DNA from: Jaapia argillacea MUCL 33604
Taxonomy: Eukaryota; Basidiomycota; Agaricomycetes; Jaapiales; Jaapiaceae
Assembly: GCA_000697665.1 (NCBI GenBank)
Contig: KL197716.1
Span: forward strand, 1,142,159-1,206,158
DNA length: 64,000 nt
Direction: 5' to 3'
Shown here piece by piece: positions 1 to 11,605 of this stretch. The translations under genes were made by a program, and so were the position numbers. Position 1 is the stretch's first letter, and every line of letters begins with the position of its first letter. The notes under the pieces were generated by a model. The model was not told the origin of the DNA and searched no databases. It saw only the letters and a list, made by a program, of their open reading frames with translations.

Positions 1-1024
1 GCCCCATTCCCACTCTATCTGGCACATCCTCTTCCAAGACTTCGACCATGTATGCATTCCAGTTGTTCAAACCACCAAAGAGGAAGACAAATTCTTCAAA
101 CCCTTTCAAACTCGGTGATCTTAATGCTGCACTTGTACCATCCATTCGTCCTCCCGTTCCTTTACTCCCCTGTGTTTCCATTCAAAATGTCTCTATCATT
201 GGTGTTGATCTATCTGTATCTGTCTCAGAGTCACTGTTGTTTGATGCCTCACCCTCCGTCTCGGAGCTTTAACTCTTCTCTGCTGTACGATGTAACATGT
301 ACTTCTTATCTCAATGGCACTTAGTTGCGGAGGTCAACTGGCCGATGACACGCAGAGTGGCATTCAATATTTAATGGACACCTCTCCGCACATTCGTGCA
401 TTGGCACTGTAGCCCAAAGCCCTGATGGTAATGTTGGATCCTCAAGGAAAGTAGCGGGTTGTGCCGCGCATGCGGCCTTGGGCGTTATTGATTTGAGTGA
501 GTTTGTTGCCCACTGCCGGTAGCTTTCCATGGGAATGATCTGAGAAGGCAGTTGTTTGCCTCCGCCAACACCAGCCGAGCGTCACATCTGCCCTGCCGTA
601 GCATCCTCGACCTGATAACGCTTCGGGTCGGGACGTTCCTACCTGTTTCTACGAGCGCTAGTGTGGACCTGCGCGTGATGCGGGATGACCCAAGGATAAC
701 TAGCTGGGTCGCCGCTGGCGACGGTAGCTCTGCGATGATCATGAAGGGGCATCACAGCCGTGATCATACAAATGGATAGTTGATGGAAAGTATTCAAAGC
801 GCTTCCAGATTTCGTCTGGCCTGCATCTCTGGAATCCATGGAGTTTGTGTTGCGCAGAACGCCGCTCGGCTAATTGGAAAACGTGGCAACGCGCCTCTGC
901 AACTCGGAAGTCTTCTCTGATACTTCGAGGACGTAACTTCATCGAAAGATCAGCGACTACAAATATCTGCATGCGTTGACCCTTACATACCCTTCACGCT
1001 CTTTTCTTTCACCTCCCCTGCAAT
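1..1024. other. No supported gene; upstream flank
   Basis: I found no open frame here with recognisable protein character or a coherent splice chain. The longest frames are under 90 codons and overlap on both strands, and many do not begin with ATG. The last few hundred bases are pyrimidine-rich and probably hold the promoter and 5' leader of the membrane-protein gene that starts at 1025. Confidence 0.5.
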
Positions 1025-2673
1025 ATGGGCGCTTTTGACAAGACCATTGGTCAGTTCAATTTCATCCCGTCCACCCACGAAAACCAGAAAATGACTCGAT
1101 ATGCGTCCAGGCATTCTCTTGCTTGGCTTGTTTTGTAGGTGTTCTATCCCGGTATGATCCCCGGCTTGTCATTTTGACACTCTACCCAGTCAACACCTAC
1201 CTCTATGGTCTGGTAACATACCAATTCATTGTCTATCATACCACAAGTAAGTGCCCCCTCTGTTCTGTTGCCTCCCTCTTCTTACCGTGTTGTAGAATTT
1301 AATGATCCATGGCGGGTGAAGTGTGTCTTGTCGTCAATGTTCGTTAACTGGATGCTGACAGATGTAGAGCTGTGGTTGGGGCCCTATTCATCCTTGATAC
1401 AGTGCATAGTGCAGTGTGAGTAAGCCTCCTTTGTCATTCCTCTTCACCCAGCTAATTTCTTGTCTCTCAGGGCTGTGTATAGTGGATGGGATATGTGGTA
1501 GGAGGTTCAGTTCTCTAGAATAGCCCATATCTCACCAATGCTCGACCGTAGTGTCACAAATTTTGGTAACCCAAATGTCATCTTGAGTGAGTGAATCTCA
1601 CTCCAATCCGCTTGTATCTGTCTCTGAGGGCTGTCTAGCTGTAAGCTGGGAAATCCCGTTCACCGCTGTCTCCACGTCGGTGGCGGCGATCCTCACTCAA
1701 CTCTTCCTCGCGCATCGGTAACCATCACACCATACTTTAGTCGCTCTTTTGCTGACATCGAATCCCATGTCAGCGTTTTTCGTCTAACAAAAAACAAGTA
1801 CTTGGTTGCCTGCATTTGCGCGCTGAGCCTCACTGGTTTTGTCGCTGGATTCGTTGCTGGAATTAGATCCGGGATTATCCAAGAGTAAGGCTGCCAGTTT
1901 CTTTGCTTCCTTCAAGCTCTTACATCTTCTCTGCTCTTACCAATAGCGTCACCAAATTTGGTGCCCTCACAACAATTGTGACACTTTGGCTTGGTTTCTC
2001 GACAGCGGCGGATCTTACCATTACATGTGGGTATTTACTGTCAGAAACATCTCCCCTTGCCCTTACGATTGTTCTTGTAATTGCTCTCTCTCAGTTGCCC
2101 TGACAATCGCTCTTTATCGTTCACGGACTGGTATCCGCCAAACCAATACTATACTCAACCGTTTGATACGCGGCGCAGTCCAAACGGGTTTGTTCGTTTC
2201 GATATTTGCCCTTGGAGATCTCTTTGGTTTCCTTCTTCACCGCGATACCAACCTCTACGCCATGTTCGCCTACCCCATCGGACGAATCTACACTAACGTT
2301 AGCCCTTCCATCCCTTTCTCGACGATGGCCATTCTGATAGTTCAACAGACACTTCTGGATACGCTCAATGCTCGCGTAGCGCTTCAGTCACTGGGTACGA
2401 CAGCCATTGACATTGACACGGAGGTAAGCTAACACCCTCACTCAGTCCCCACATGCAACACAATGTTAACCACCGTCCCTGGCTTAGAATGGTCTTCGTT
2501 TCCGGACGACGACGGGAGGAGCGGAGAGCCAGTCGAACATCCAACTACATCAGGTCAATGCACGCCAGGAGGGAGCGACAACGCCTGATGGAAAGCCCTA
2601 CCCCATTTCAGATGATAAGATTAGTGGCGATGGTCCCGACGGTGTATTTGCTCACGCGGGTAAGAGAGTATGA
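1025..2673 (+). CDS. DUF6534-type multi-pass membrane protein
   Basis: Basidiomycete membrane protein with about seven predicted helices; the family is abundant in mushrooms and its function is unknown. The start is the ATG at 1025 (MGAFDKTIG). Exons joined by GT-AG introns give the family landmarks in order: NTYLYGLVTYQF, TKFNDPWRVKC, GALFILDTVHSA, CVTNFGNPNVI, SWEIPFTAVST, TQLFLAHRVFRLT, TLWLGFSTAADL, RSRTGIRQTNTILNRLIRGA, LFVSIFALGDL, FAYPIGRIYTNTLLDTLNAR. The IRGAxQTG, YPIGRIYTN and LDTLNAR blocks are the strongest family signals. After the last intron (donor 2424) a hydrophilic tail ends at TGA 2671-2673. There are about ten short introns. The family match is firm; any role in signalling or sensing would be a guess. 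Confidence 0.85.
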
Positions 2674-3209
2674 CCTTTGAAGACCTGATTATTATAAGTA
2701 TTTGCTGTCTATTGTTACCTTGCTCTCGTGTACCTTCCTTTCTGTAACTGTTGCTAGTGTTGGCACCTCTTGATTCTTACATAACCATCCAGTACGCTGC
2801 TTCCGACGAATACCCCTGATGAGGGATGTTGGAGTGCTACATGAAACATATTGCTCTACTGCAGTTACTGTACCAGTCTGGACTTGAGCGAAGACATCCA
2901 ACAGGACTCCCACGTGCACAGGACTGCAGTGCAGCGCGCGCTCATACATTGATCACGAATGGCCTTCATCTCAGCCAAGTCTAACTCCATCCAGCTCTAA
3001 TCGTCGTCCTACTTATCTTATTCGTTAATAATTTGAAGTTTCTCATTTTCCAAATCGTTTGGCGTCGTCGACGAGACAAAGTCCGACCACCCTCAGCTGA
3101 GGCGCCACTGGTCGCGGTACCCGTAGCACTAGTAGGTCATTTCTGCATGTCAATCCACCTCGAGATACCAACCATAAGCTGTTCTCGCAGAAGGGGGAAC
3201 GACGTACCA
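2674..3209. other. Intergenic, no supported gene
   Basis: Spacer between two same-strand genes. A TTG-initiated open frame runs in phase with the downstream F-box gene from 3033, but it has no ATG before 3210 and its composition is unlike the protein that follows, so I treat it as leader sequence. Confidence 0.5.
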
Positions 3210-4453
3210 ATGTCACAGTCTCGTTCCCGAACGGGGGGAATTCAGCTTCCTCCTGAACTTCGGCTCTCAATCTTTGATCTCGTAGAGACCAAAGACTTGG
3301 CGGCACTCTGTCTGGTCTCCAAAACCCTCCAAGAGGAAGCGGAAACTATCCTCTACCGTTACATCGTCATATCCAATATCAGTGACGGCGAACGCTTGGT
3401 GTCGTGGTGTCGTGCTGTTGTGGGCCGCCCATGGCGAGCAATCAGCGTCCGCGGGCTGAAGTTCCCCACTCATTTCAAACTGCCTGATCCATCGCATGTC
3501 ACATCGACTAGCGAGGTACATGATTCTATCGCGCAGGCATTTAGATCCCTCCCGAATTTACAGGCTCTTCAGATTGAGAGAGGCGGAGGCTCCCATCCTT
3601 CTCTGCTTCCTTCCACATTCGACCATTGTACCTTTAGCCTCGATGAACTCATTGGAGACCTACCAGGCTTTTCTACCGGAGACATCTGGAAATTGTTATC
3701 CTTGCATCCCAATATGCGGTATTGGGTTCCCGGCAACACGTTAGCGGCAGCTATCTCCCCCATGCCTGCAGATGTCGTCCCCCACCTCCGTGATTGTCTC
3801 CTCGTTCGTCCCGATTTGGCAGTCTATCTCGCACCTCGGCCTATCGCTCGCCTCACGTTAATTTTCAGGCAGCGCGAAACCCTCTCCGACCTTCAGCTGT
3901 TTCGCGATACGCTTACCGAGTTGTACTTTATCCACTGTCCCCCTATGACACTTTCATCAGCTGTGGAAGCCGTCGACGCCATCTCGCGACTCGTACCGGC
4001 ACTTCAAGTCTTCACTGTATCTGAAATCCGTCAAAATTCCGTGAGTCTAGATGGGTTATAACCGTTAAACCTACAACTTAACTGCTTTTATTCCAGCACC
4101 TCGAGGCCGATAACAACCCGAGACTCCTGGAAGCCATTTCCCGCTTCTATCGACTACACACTCTCGTGATCCGCATCGAGATGATGATCCTTCGTGAACC
4201 TACGAATGGAGAAACCACCGAGCCCGATACACACTTGGAGCAAGGACCATCATGGTTAGACTACTCACCCACACATTGCCGTCAAGTTGCGACATCTTTT
4301 ATGGGTGCATGTCGAACTCTTCGTACGCTCTCCTTTGTACTCAGAGACTCCTCACGCGTGGCGAATTATGCGTGCTACTCAAGGACTGCAGCCGGAACGG
4401 CGAAGTTCGATGGGTTTAATCTCGTCAATACCACGCGTTGGTGGATGAAATGA
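3210..4453 (+). CDS. F-box domain protein
   Basis: Probable substrate adaptor of an SCF ubiquitin ligase. The start is the ATG at 3210. An F-box-like segment lies at about residues 14-60 (LPPELRLSIFDLVETKDLAA, then LCLVSKTLQEEAETILYRYI), matching the L/P..I...I....L..L..V.R.W pattern of mushroom F-box proteins. The rest has leucine-spaced blocks (SLPNLQALQIERG, LTELYFIHCPPMTL, TLRTLSFVLRD) like the degenerate repeats behind fungal F-boxes. Exon 1 is 3210-4040 and exon 2 is 4097-4453, joined in phase 0 across a GTGAGT...TTCCAG intron; the product is 395 residues. A longer start in the same frame would need a non-ATG codon. The substrate is unknown. Confidence 0.75.
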
Positions 4454-4879
4454 TCCATTGAGTCAGAATACGCTCCACCGATAGACAATGTCAGCTACGC
4501 ATCCACTCCACCTCACCGAGAGATATGGTCGACAACAGTAACTGAAGCCGTTTTACCTCGTTGCTCAGTTAATTGGTTACTGTATATTCATTGGGCATGT
4601 TCTCCGTTCTTTCCTCGTCATTCCTAACTCGATATGTCGAAATCGACAGCCACCGGCAACTCCGGGACATTTCCTGTGCAGCAACAACTGCCACCTTCCT
4701 GGACCTTTTCTATGTCACCAAGTCTCCTTAGATCTTTAACTTTGCAGTTCGGACAAATATGGTACAATTGCCAGGCGCAGTTCGTCTACACATATTGGAT
4801 TCATTTGTACATGATCTTCTTCCCCCTTTACAATCGTCAAAACTTCCAACAATCAATGCTCTCGGCAAATGGAACCCAT
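4454..4879. other. Short spacer with an F-box-like scrap
   Basis: On the plus strand near 4615-4730 one frame reads RYVEIDSHRQLRDI and LDLFYVTKSP, loosely like the post-F-box part of mushroom F-box proteins, then meets a stop. No start, splice chain or second half is convincing. It may be a decayed duplicate of the gene just upstream or chance. The 3' end of the minus-strand transketolase-like gene begins at 4880. Confidence 0.2.
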
Positions 4880-7542
4880 CTAGGCATGTATGGGAGTCGA
4901 ATGAGATAGTGTCTTGATCTTGAGGATGATGGCTGCCGGTTACGCGTCAATGAGTATCAGTGGAAAGGTCAATACGAGGGGAACTCACATTGAGGATCCA
5001 GGCCTTGATAGGGAATCTGCTCCGATAAGCCACCGCAACCTGGGCAGAAAATGGTCAGGAACGCTAGTCGAGTCTGTGTGAAGGGGATTACTTACCCTCT
5101 TTGACCGTGCCCATGTATCCGAACTTGGGTGTCAACTGACGCTCGAGCAACCACGTGCCAAATTTGGAGCCAAGCTGAAAAAAGAGGGATAATCAATCCG
5201 AGGGGTTGGAAAGGAGAGGGAACAAAGCTCACCCCAGTCTTCTGGTTGAAAGACTCAACAACAAGGACAAAAGGACTTGTACCAATCTTCCTGATGGTCT
5301 GAACGAAATCAGGAATGTCAGATGGATCGAGCCAAAAACCGACAAGTCCACGTACCTGCTCATCAACCAAATTCAACGTAGGTTTGTTAATCAAACCAAC
5401 ATCCAAACCCTCCTGTCTACACCTCAACACCGCATCCCAACTCCTGTACAGCATTTCACCAAACGAAACGACATATCCAGCCTTACCCTCCACGATCACC
5501 TCGTCCTTACCCGGCACAAACTCATAACCGTCACCAAAGTACTTGGTCTTTCCATCTTCCTTGAGGATGTAAGGGACTTTGGAACGAGTGGAGAAGATGA
5601 AGCGAATGCCACGGTCAAAGAAGACTTTGCGGACGATGGCAGTCATTTGGAGGGCGTCGGCGGGGAAGTAGAGCCAAGACTGGACGTCGGAGAGACCGTT
5701 GTCTGCGAAGAAGGAGTTAATACCGAAATGGCAAGTGTTGTCAGCCATCTACGAGTTGAAAAGGTGAGTATATGCGCGTTATAATCCAAGATAATGTGCA
5801 AACCTCGTCGACTGCAAAACGTGACGTGTCAACCAACAGCTTTGGGATGAAAGGAAGGCGTAGACATACCACCAGAGTGAGAGAAATGGGACAAAACATT
5901 GCAGTTGTTCAAGCGAGCCATAGTAATTTCTGAAACGACCATCTCGAGGAAGGCAGAGAAGGTGGAGAAGACACCGAATTTCTTGGGATCGAAGCCGAAA
6001 CCAGCAGCAGCAGAGAAGTTTCCGCGCTCCATGATACCGGAGGGGATGAAGACTTCAGGGTGCTTCTGGTGGATGACCTTCAAACCAGTCGAACCCTCCA
6101 GATCACCTGGACAATGGACATCAACATTTCAAATCTCGAGCCGAGCTAGATCAGAACCCACTGTCAATGACCATAACCTTGCTGGCAGCCTCGTCCTTGG
6201 TGAGCTCGTCCAAAACGGAGTTGACGGCTTCGCCGAAAACGACACGGTTGGCACCAACCTCCTTAGTCGATCCGACATACAGGTAAGGAACTGATGATGG
6301 CTTGATGTTCAACAAGATATCAGAGGCAACCGATTCGGGATAGCCTCGGGCGGTGAGATACTTGATGGCGGACTTGACTGGGATCGCATCGTGTCCATGA
6401 GCGCTGCCTTCAATATCGGGGATACCAGGAGCCATCAAGCGTTTGCAAATGACTAAGGTGCGAGTATCATCAGTCCATTTTGAAACTTGCACCTAAGGAG
6501 AAAAACATACCAGCTGCAGGCCCATCGTAATTGATGATCTCGCAAATTCCAGCCCATAGTTCATCGAAATCCTCGCCTTGAACAGTCACCACCTTCAAAC
6601 CATGCCCATTCAATGTCTTTGCCAAGTCGTAACCAGGCAGATATTGGCTGGGGTGCCCAGCAATCGTAACATCATTGTCATCGACGATCAACTTCACGTT
6701 CAATCCTTGGGCAACCGCGAGCCTGGCAGCCTCTGCATCATTACCCTCTTGTTGGGAACCATCTGAACCCAAGCAAAAGATGGTCTTATCGCGGTTGGCA
6801 AGGGCGATACCATTGACGAGAGCCCAGACATGGCCAAGACGACCAGAGGAGAACTTGACTCCAGGTGTGAGGCCGAGTTCAGGGTGGCCGGGAAGTTTAG
6901 AGTTGGCCTCACGATAGTGAAGGAGGTGCTCGGCCGGGATGGCACCCTCGAGGGCGGAGAGGAGGTATTGGGTGGCGACACGGTGGCCTTAAGGATGCGG
7001 GCGATAAGCTTGGGTCGGGAAGTGGCTCAAGAATACTCACCGGCTTCGTCGAAGACGACAGGGAAGAACTTGTCCGAGAAGTCGAACAAGGAAAGCAAGA
7101 TACAGACTTCCGGGACAGTGTCATATGCACCACCTGTGAATGCACACAACAGGGTTGAGATCACCGCTCATCGACTGAAGCGCAAGTCGATCGGACACAC
7201 CAGTATGTCCGCTCACACCCCTCGCCGAGCCGGTCGCGGTGAACAACACAATCGCATCACGAAGCAACTGGGTGTTGAACTGCAAAGTCGACCTCTGTTC
7301 CTCAGTCAACTGGGGTTTGGATGGGTCGAGTTTCAACCTATTGTCCCAATTAACCTCCCTGCAGCAAACAACGTTGAACATCAACCAACGTACTTTTTGA
7401 ATTTTTTGAGGTCGATGGGAAAGTCGCTGTCTGCACCGGCCATGTTGTCAAAGATTGAAGGTTTGTTGGAAAAGTCGGGGATGGGAAGGTTGAGAGATAC
7501 TGGCTCCAAGGGTGAATTTAAGAAATGACTCTGTGACGCCAT
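4880..7542 (-). CDS. Transketolase-family ThDP-dependent enzyme
   Basis: Thiamine-diphosphate enzyme of the transketolase/dihydroxyacetone synthase superfamily, about 700 residues. Start ATG at 7542; stop at 4880-4882 after a last short exon. Order of landmarks: SGHTGGAYDT (counterpart of the transketolase SGHPG loop), SSGRLGHVWALVNGIALA, the ThDP/metal motif CLGSDGSQQEGNDAEAA with N in DDNDVTIAGHP, then a pyrimidine-binding domain with GIMERGNFSAAAGFGFDP (the Glu-containing turn) and HSGVDEMADNTCHFG, and a C-terminal Rossmann domain (FVLVVESFNQKTGLGSKFG). The sequence is clearly divergent from the pentose-phosphate enzyme, so substrate is not assigned; a peroxisomal DHA-synthase-like or uncharacterised fungal paralogue are the alternatives. 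No PTS1 is seen at the C-terminus (ends PIHA). Confidence 0.85.
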
Positions 7543-8812
7543 GGATTGGGTCTGGTGAGAACCACTGACAAGAAATCGGGCCGGATTTACTTTCTAGGGG
7601 AAAATGATGAGCACTTGAATTTTGAGATTGCAATCAGACGCCGCGAACAGGGGCCAGTAGGAGATTCGTAGCAGATAGAAAGAGGTATTGTGATTCCTAT
7701 CGACAACAGGTAGGCTTATATAGGAGGACACATGCGCAAGATCAGCTTCGGAGGAACTGTTCCACAAGAACGTGCGCGCAAAGATGCGGAAAGCCTGAGA
7801 TTGCTGAGTGCTGGAAAGACTTGCGACAAGGGAAAGTAGGATAAAAACACGAGGCAAAGAGAAGATAGCAGTGATAACCTTTCGGGGTTGTCAAGCAACA
7901 GCGCGATAGCTGACTGAAGAATAGGCGTATGATCCCAGGACGAGGGGAACGTGGGCGATGGCTACAAAAATAACGGGGTAAGAACTATCTTGGGGGTGTT
8001 GCAGATTATATTCGAGAGCTACGGTGAGAGAACCGTCGATGGGTAGGCTTGGGTGGACATGGATCTTGACAGTTGAGTATGAGCCATGAGAAACGATGCT
8101 CTTGGGGCGGATCCCAAAAGACAGCAAGTAAGTACCTGAGAGCAATCGAGAGTTAGCGCTGATTCTGGATATCTCGGAGGATAAGATTTGAGGAAAAAGT
8201 CAGGGAACCGAGTCTCGACAAATAGCATGAGCTTTCAGACGGCACTTCCTAAAGCTTTCGGTTTGAATCATCACAGAAAATGAAAAGAACAACCAACAGA
8301 TCCGAGACGATGAAGCTCCACTCACAATATCTGCGTGCTGAGGTCAGGTGCGTGGTTGAGGACAAGCTGGAAGAAAGAACGTTTGAGACTCCGCCGAAAG
8401 TTTCAATTTTCACAAACCGCCACTTGTTATTTCCCACGACGGTATCTCTGTTATTCACTGGATAACCACGATAACTTCTGAATACTTGTCCGAATTATTT
8501 CACGTAAGTCTCCTCAGAACATATCCTCTCGGTGGAACGAAACCGTCGTGAACAAATATCATGTTCACCCCGCTGCTTTCCAGGGCTGTCGCAGCAAAAC
8601 ATCCAGGCGTTGCTAAGCCTGTGACGTGAAACCTTATCCCTGCGGTGAGCTGGCCCCATTTTTCCCATTCATCCCCTTATTTTTCCAACTTCACTTGTCA
8701 TTACCTTGTTATTCCTTCTCGACTCAGCCATTCGTTTCTCTTTCTTTACTTCCTTCCTTGTCGCCACGTTTATTGTAGAGCTCAACATGGTCCGTGCGCA
8801 GTCCCCATCCAA
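7543..8812. other. Divergent promoter region; one weak minus-strand candidate
   Basis: Spacer between the minus-strand transketolase-like gene and the plus-strand AT-hook gene. On the minus strand a hydrophobic open frame covers about 8130-7891 (FGIRPKSIVSHGSYSTVKIH, then VIFVAIAHVPLVLGSYAYSS) behind a good CTCTCAG acceptor, and a second frame covers 7857-7594. I could not build a gene from them and recognise no family. The block at about 8640-8780 is strongly pyrimidine-rich, as expected for the core promoter and leader of the downstream gene. Confidence 0.35.
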
Positions 8813-10892
8813 ATGGCCGATCTCTCCCTCCCAAGCACCTTGGGCACTCAACCCACCAGCAGCGGCCAAGCGGCCCCTGCTGCAGTCGGCGTAGGATTCG
8901 TAGATCCAGCTTTGACAGGAGAAGGCGGTCTCCACGATACCTCAGACGGTGGAGTTGGCACTTCCCTTCACAACGAAGGTGGTGAATCGGTCACCCCACA
9001 AAAGCGAAAGCCAGGTCGGCCAAAAGGCAGTGGGAAGAAACCTTACGATCCTAATGCACCTCCCAAGGAAAAGAGACCCGTCGGTAGACCAAGAAAGGAC
9101 GGTTTGCCAGCAGGCTCGGTACCTGGTGCTCGGCGGGCATCTGGGCGGCCCAGAAAGAGACCTCCAGGTACTTTTGCAACGGGTTTTCCCCCTGGTGGGT
9201 CGGTGAGCGCCCCTCCTGGTGCTGGGGTACGCAATTCCTTACGTCCATTCTTTCCGCGAGAGGTATTAACCAAATCATAGGGTTATTACGCCCAACCTGC
9301 GGGTTGGCCTCACGGTTCAACCCCTCCAATGGGTTCGCTCCGCAACGAATCAGAGCAGCTCGCCTTCCCGATAGACCCAAACCTCGAGTCAGCCGATTGG
9401 TCGGAACTTGCGAACACCAATCCAAACTTGTTCCTCCACGCTCTCATCGTCTCTCTTACGGCTCCAAACCCACTACCCAAGGCTGGACCAGCAGTTGAAG
9501 AAGCATTCAAATCCCACTTGGTGTCTCTCGCGCCCAATCCTCAGCAACAGCAGGCAACCGCCATACCATCCTTGTACTCTATTCTCAAGACCTTTTGGTT
9601 GCCCTGCTCGCCTGCATACTTTTCCATGACCGCATCTGGTTCTACCGCTCGTACTCCGTCTGAACATCGATTCCTATACTGGGATCCCCAGCCACTCGTG
9701 TTTAACGGGATCGCTTGTCCACATTGTTCGGCTCCGTTGATCAACAAGGGTCGCATCAAGTCTGGTCCAATCAAAGTATATGATCTCAATAAACCGTTTT
9801 TCATTATTGGGTGCGAATACGTTTGCAAGTCCCATATTTGTGCTCCAGTGTCTCCCGATGGTCGCAAATTCGCCAGCACCGACTCGTCCGTCTTGAGGTC
9901 ATTGCCCTCGATCCTTGCGGATGAGTTCCCTGCGCACCTTTTGCAAGGCGCAGGAGACGCTGGATGTGGACCCGCCGTGTGGAATTGGAAGGCGATGGGT
10001 GTTTCCAAAGCACTCTGGAATATGGTACGAGGCTGCTTGATGGCTGGGTTGAAGAAGGACGCAATTCTGAGTGTGGTCAGGGTCATCCAGTATGGGGTTA
10101 TGGACGGTCAGAATGGTGGGGGTTCTCTGGGCATGGGATGGGGGTTCCCGACTGCGGCTGGAGCTAAGATGGAAGAGGAAGGGGCGGATGATGATGACGA
10201 CGACGACGACGATGAGGACGATGAGGGTATTGTTGAGAGGAGCGTGCAGGATGATGGAGGACAGGATGGCGGGAGCGGTGAACAGCGTGGGGGTGCCCAA
10301 AACGTGCGTTTTGCCACCTTCCTCCGTTTGCTCGGATTTGGATCTGATTCGCATGTGTTTTCCTTCACAGCAGGCAAATCCGGCGGACGCGTATAACAAT
10401 GCATGGAAGGCGAATAGCGGTGTACCTGGTACAACCAACAATGGTCAACCTGTTGCTGGACCATCCAACACCGATCAATCATCAAACGGCGCCAATAGCA
10501 ATAACCAACACCCTCCCCCTCCTCCACCTGCACAGTTCGGATATGGACAGGGGCCAAGCCCTTACCCTCCATACGCTTACGGTGCCTATCCCTATTTCGC
10601 ACCTCAGCCCCCTCTCGAAATGGCACATCACGCGTATCAACACGGGGTGCCCCCGGATCATCCTGCTCAGCACCCAAATACGCTCAAGAGGACATTTGGT
10701 GGCGACGACATGGGAGGGACGGAACCAGCCGCCAAGAGGACACGGCATTGTTGTAAGTGTGGGAGTCAGGATTGTAAAGGGAAAGGTGGGAGAGCGTTTT
10801 GTGTGAACCCTTGTCAAGATTGTGGGAGGATGGATTGTAAGGGCAGGAATAGTAAGAGGCCTGATAAAACCTGCGCTGATGCGTGGCCTTGA
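8813..10892 (+). CDS. AT-hook, DUF6729 and Cys-rich domain protein
   Basis: Predicted nuclear DNA-binding protein of 652 residues, from three exons (8813-9226, 9281-10303, 10371-10892) joined in phase 0. Residues about 65-116 carry three AT-hooks around GRP cores ([33 protein letters not shown]). Exon 2 holds a basidiomycete domain I take as DUF6729: [20 protein letters not shown], then [14 protein letters not shown] with paired cysteines, [18 protein letters not shown] and [12 protein letters not shown] run of Asp/Glu codons follows (10187-10225). Exon 3 is Gly/Asn/Pro-rich and ends in a cysteine cluster ([32 protein letters not shown]) that looks like a zinc-binding knuckle. ATG 8813 is chosen because the upstream ATG at 8787 is out of frame. 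Related domains are known next to KDZ transposases, but no transposase is seen here. Confidence 0.8.
10187..10225 (+). repeat. GAT/GAC trinucleotide tract (poly-Asp)
   Basis: Thirteen consecutive GAT, GAC or GAG codons in exon 2 of the AT-hook/DUF6729 gene encode an acidic Asp/Glu tract between the globular domain and the Pro-rich tail. It is a low-complexity tract likely to vary in length between strains. Confidence 0.85.
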
Positions 10893-11605
10893 GGTCATTG
10901 ACATTCTCACAACCTTCTCAACCTGTGTGACTAGATGATTTCTTAATCTTGTATGCCCCGTCTTGTAGCGAACCATATACACGAAGCGTTGATAATTCAG
11001 ATTTACTGCTGGATGACTCGAGCCTATAGTTGAGGCGGTTCCGGCTCCTAAGGACAACACATCCGTTCCACGTTTGGGCTTTGCTCTGAACCATCACATT
11101 GGCTTGAAAAACTGCTGCTCTCTGCAATGTCGGTCACTGTCGACATCGAGTGATTCAAGTCAACAACTTGAGTCTGGCTGAAATCCCGCATCCGTACCCC
11201 TACTCCAAGTATGCAGCACGTCTTGCCCTCTACCTGTTGATTCATCTACTCCAAACTTCCATTGCGAGGACAACAGTATGTGGATGCAGCGCACATATCA
11301 ACTGTGTTCATCGGGCAGGAAGGGTCGAATTTGCAACCCGAGCACAGATATATTCTGGTGGCTTTGAGGGACCTCAGACCTGTCAGCTCTTCGAACGTTT
11401 CCGGTGAGGCTGCGTTGGGCGCTTGTCTTCGGCCCATGACCACACCAAGAGCCTATTTACAAGCCATGGGGCTTATCGAAGCTGTACAACAATCTCTCGG
11501 ATCATCTCGCTCCACTGTTCATGTCTTGCTATATACCGCCACGACGCTGGATAGCTACGCCAGAGTCAAATCACTGTTGAATCGCCTCTCGCCGCCTTTC
11601 CTAAC
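10893..11605. other. Spacer with possible upstream exon of the kinase gene
   Basis: From about 11269 to 11610 a plus-strand frame stays open behind a GACAACAG acceptor and contains MTTPRAYLQAMGLIEAVQQS (ATG at 11437) and VHVLLYTATTLDSYARVKSL, which look protein-like. It could be a small separate gene or a 5' exon of the kinase gene that follows. I could not fix a start or the downstream junction. Confidence 0.3.

Noticed and set aside
1139-1246. Extra small intron (GTATGATCC...CTACCCAG) in the DUF6534 gene
   Set aside because: Removing it breaks the reading frame, whereas the unspliced exon stays open into NTYLYGLVTYQF.
10108-10677. 189-codon minus-strand frame opposite the AT-hook gene with a poly-Ser run
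   Set aside because: It is the antisense of the Asp tract and Pro-rich exon of a well-supported plus-strand gene.
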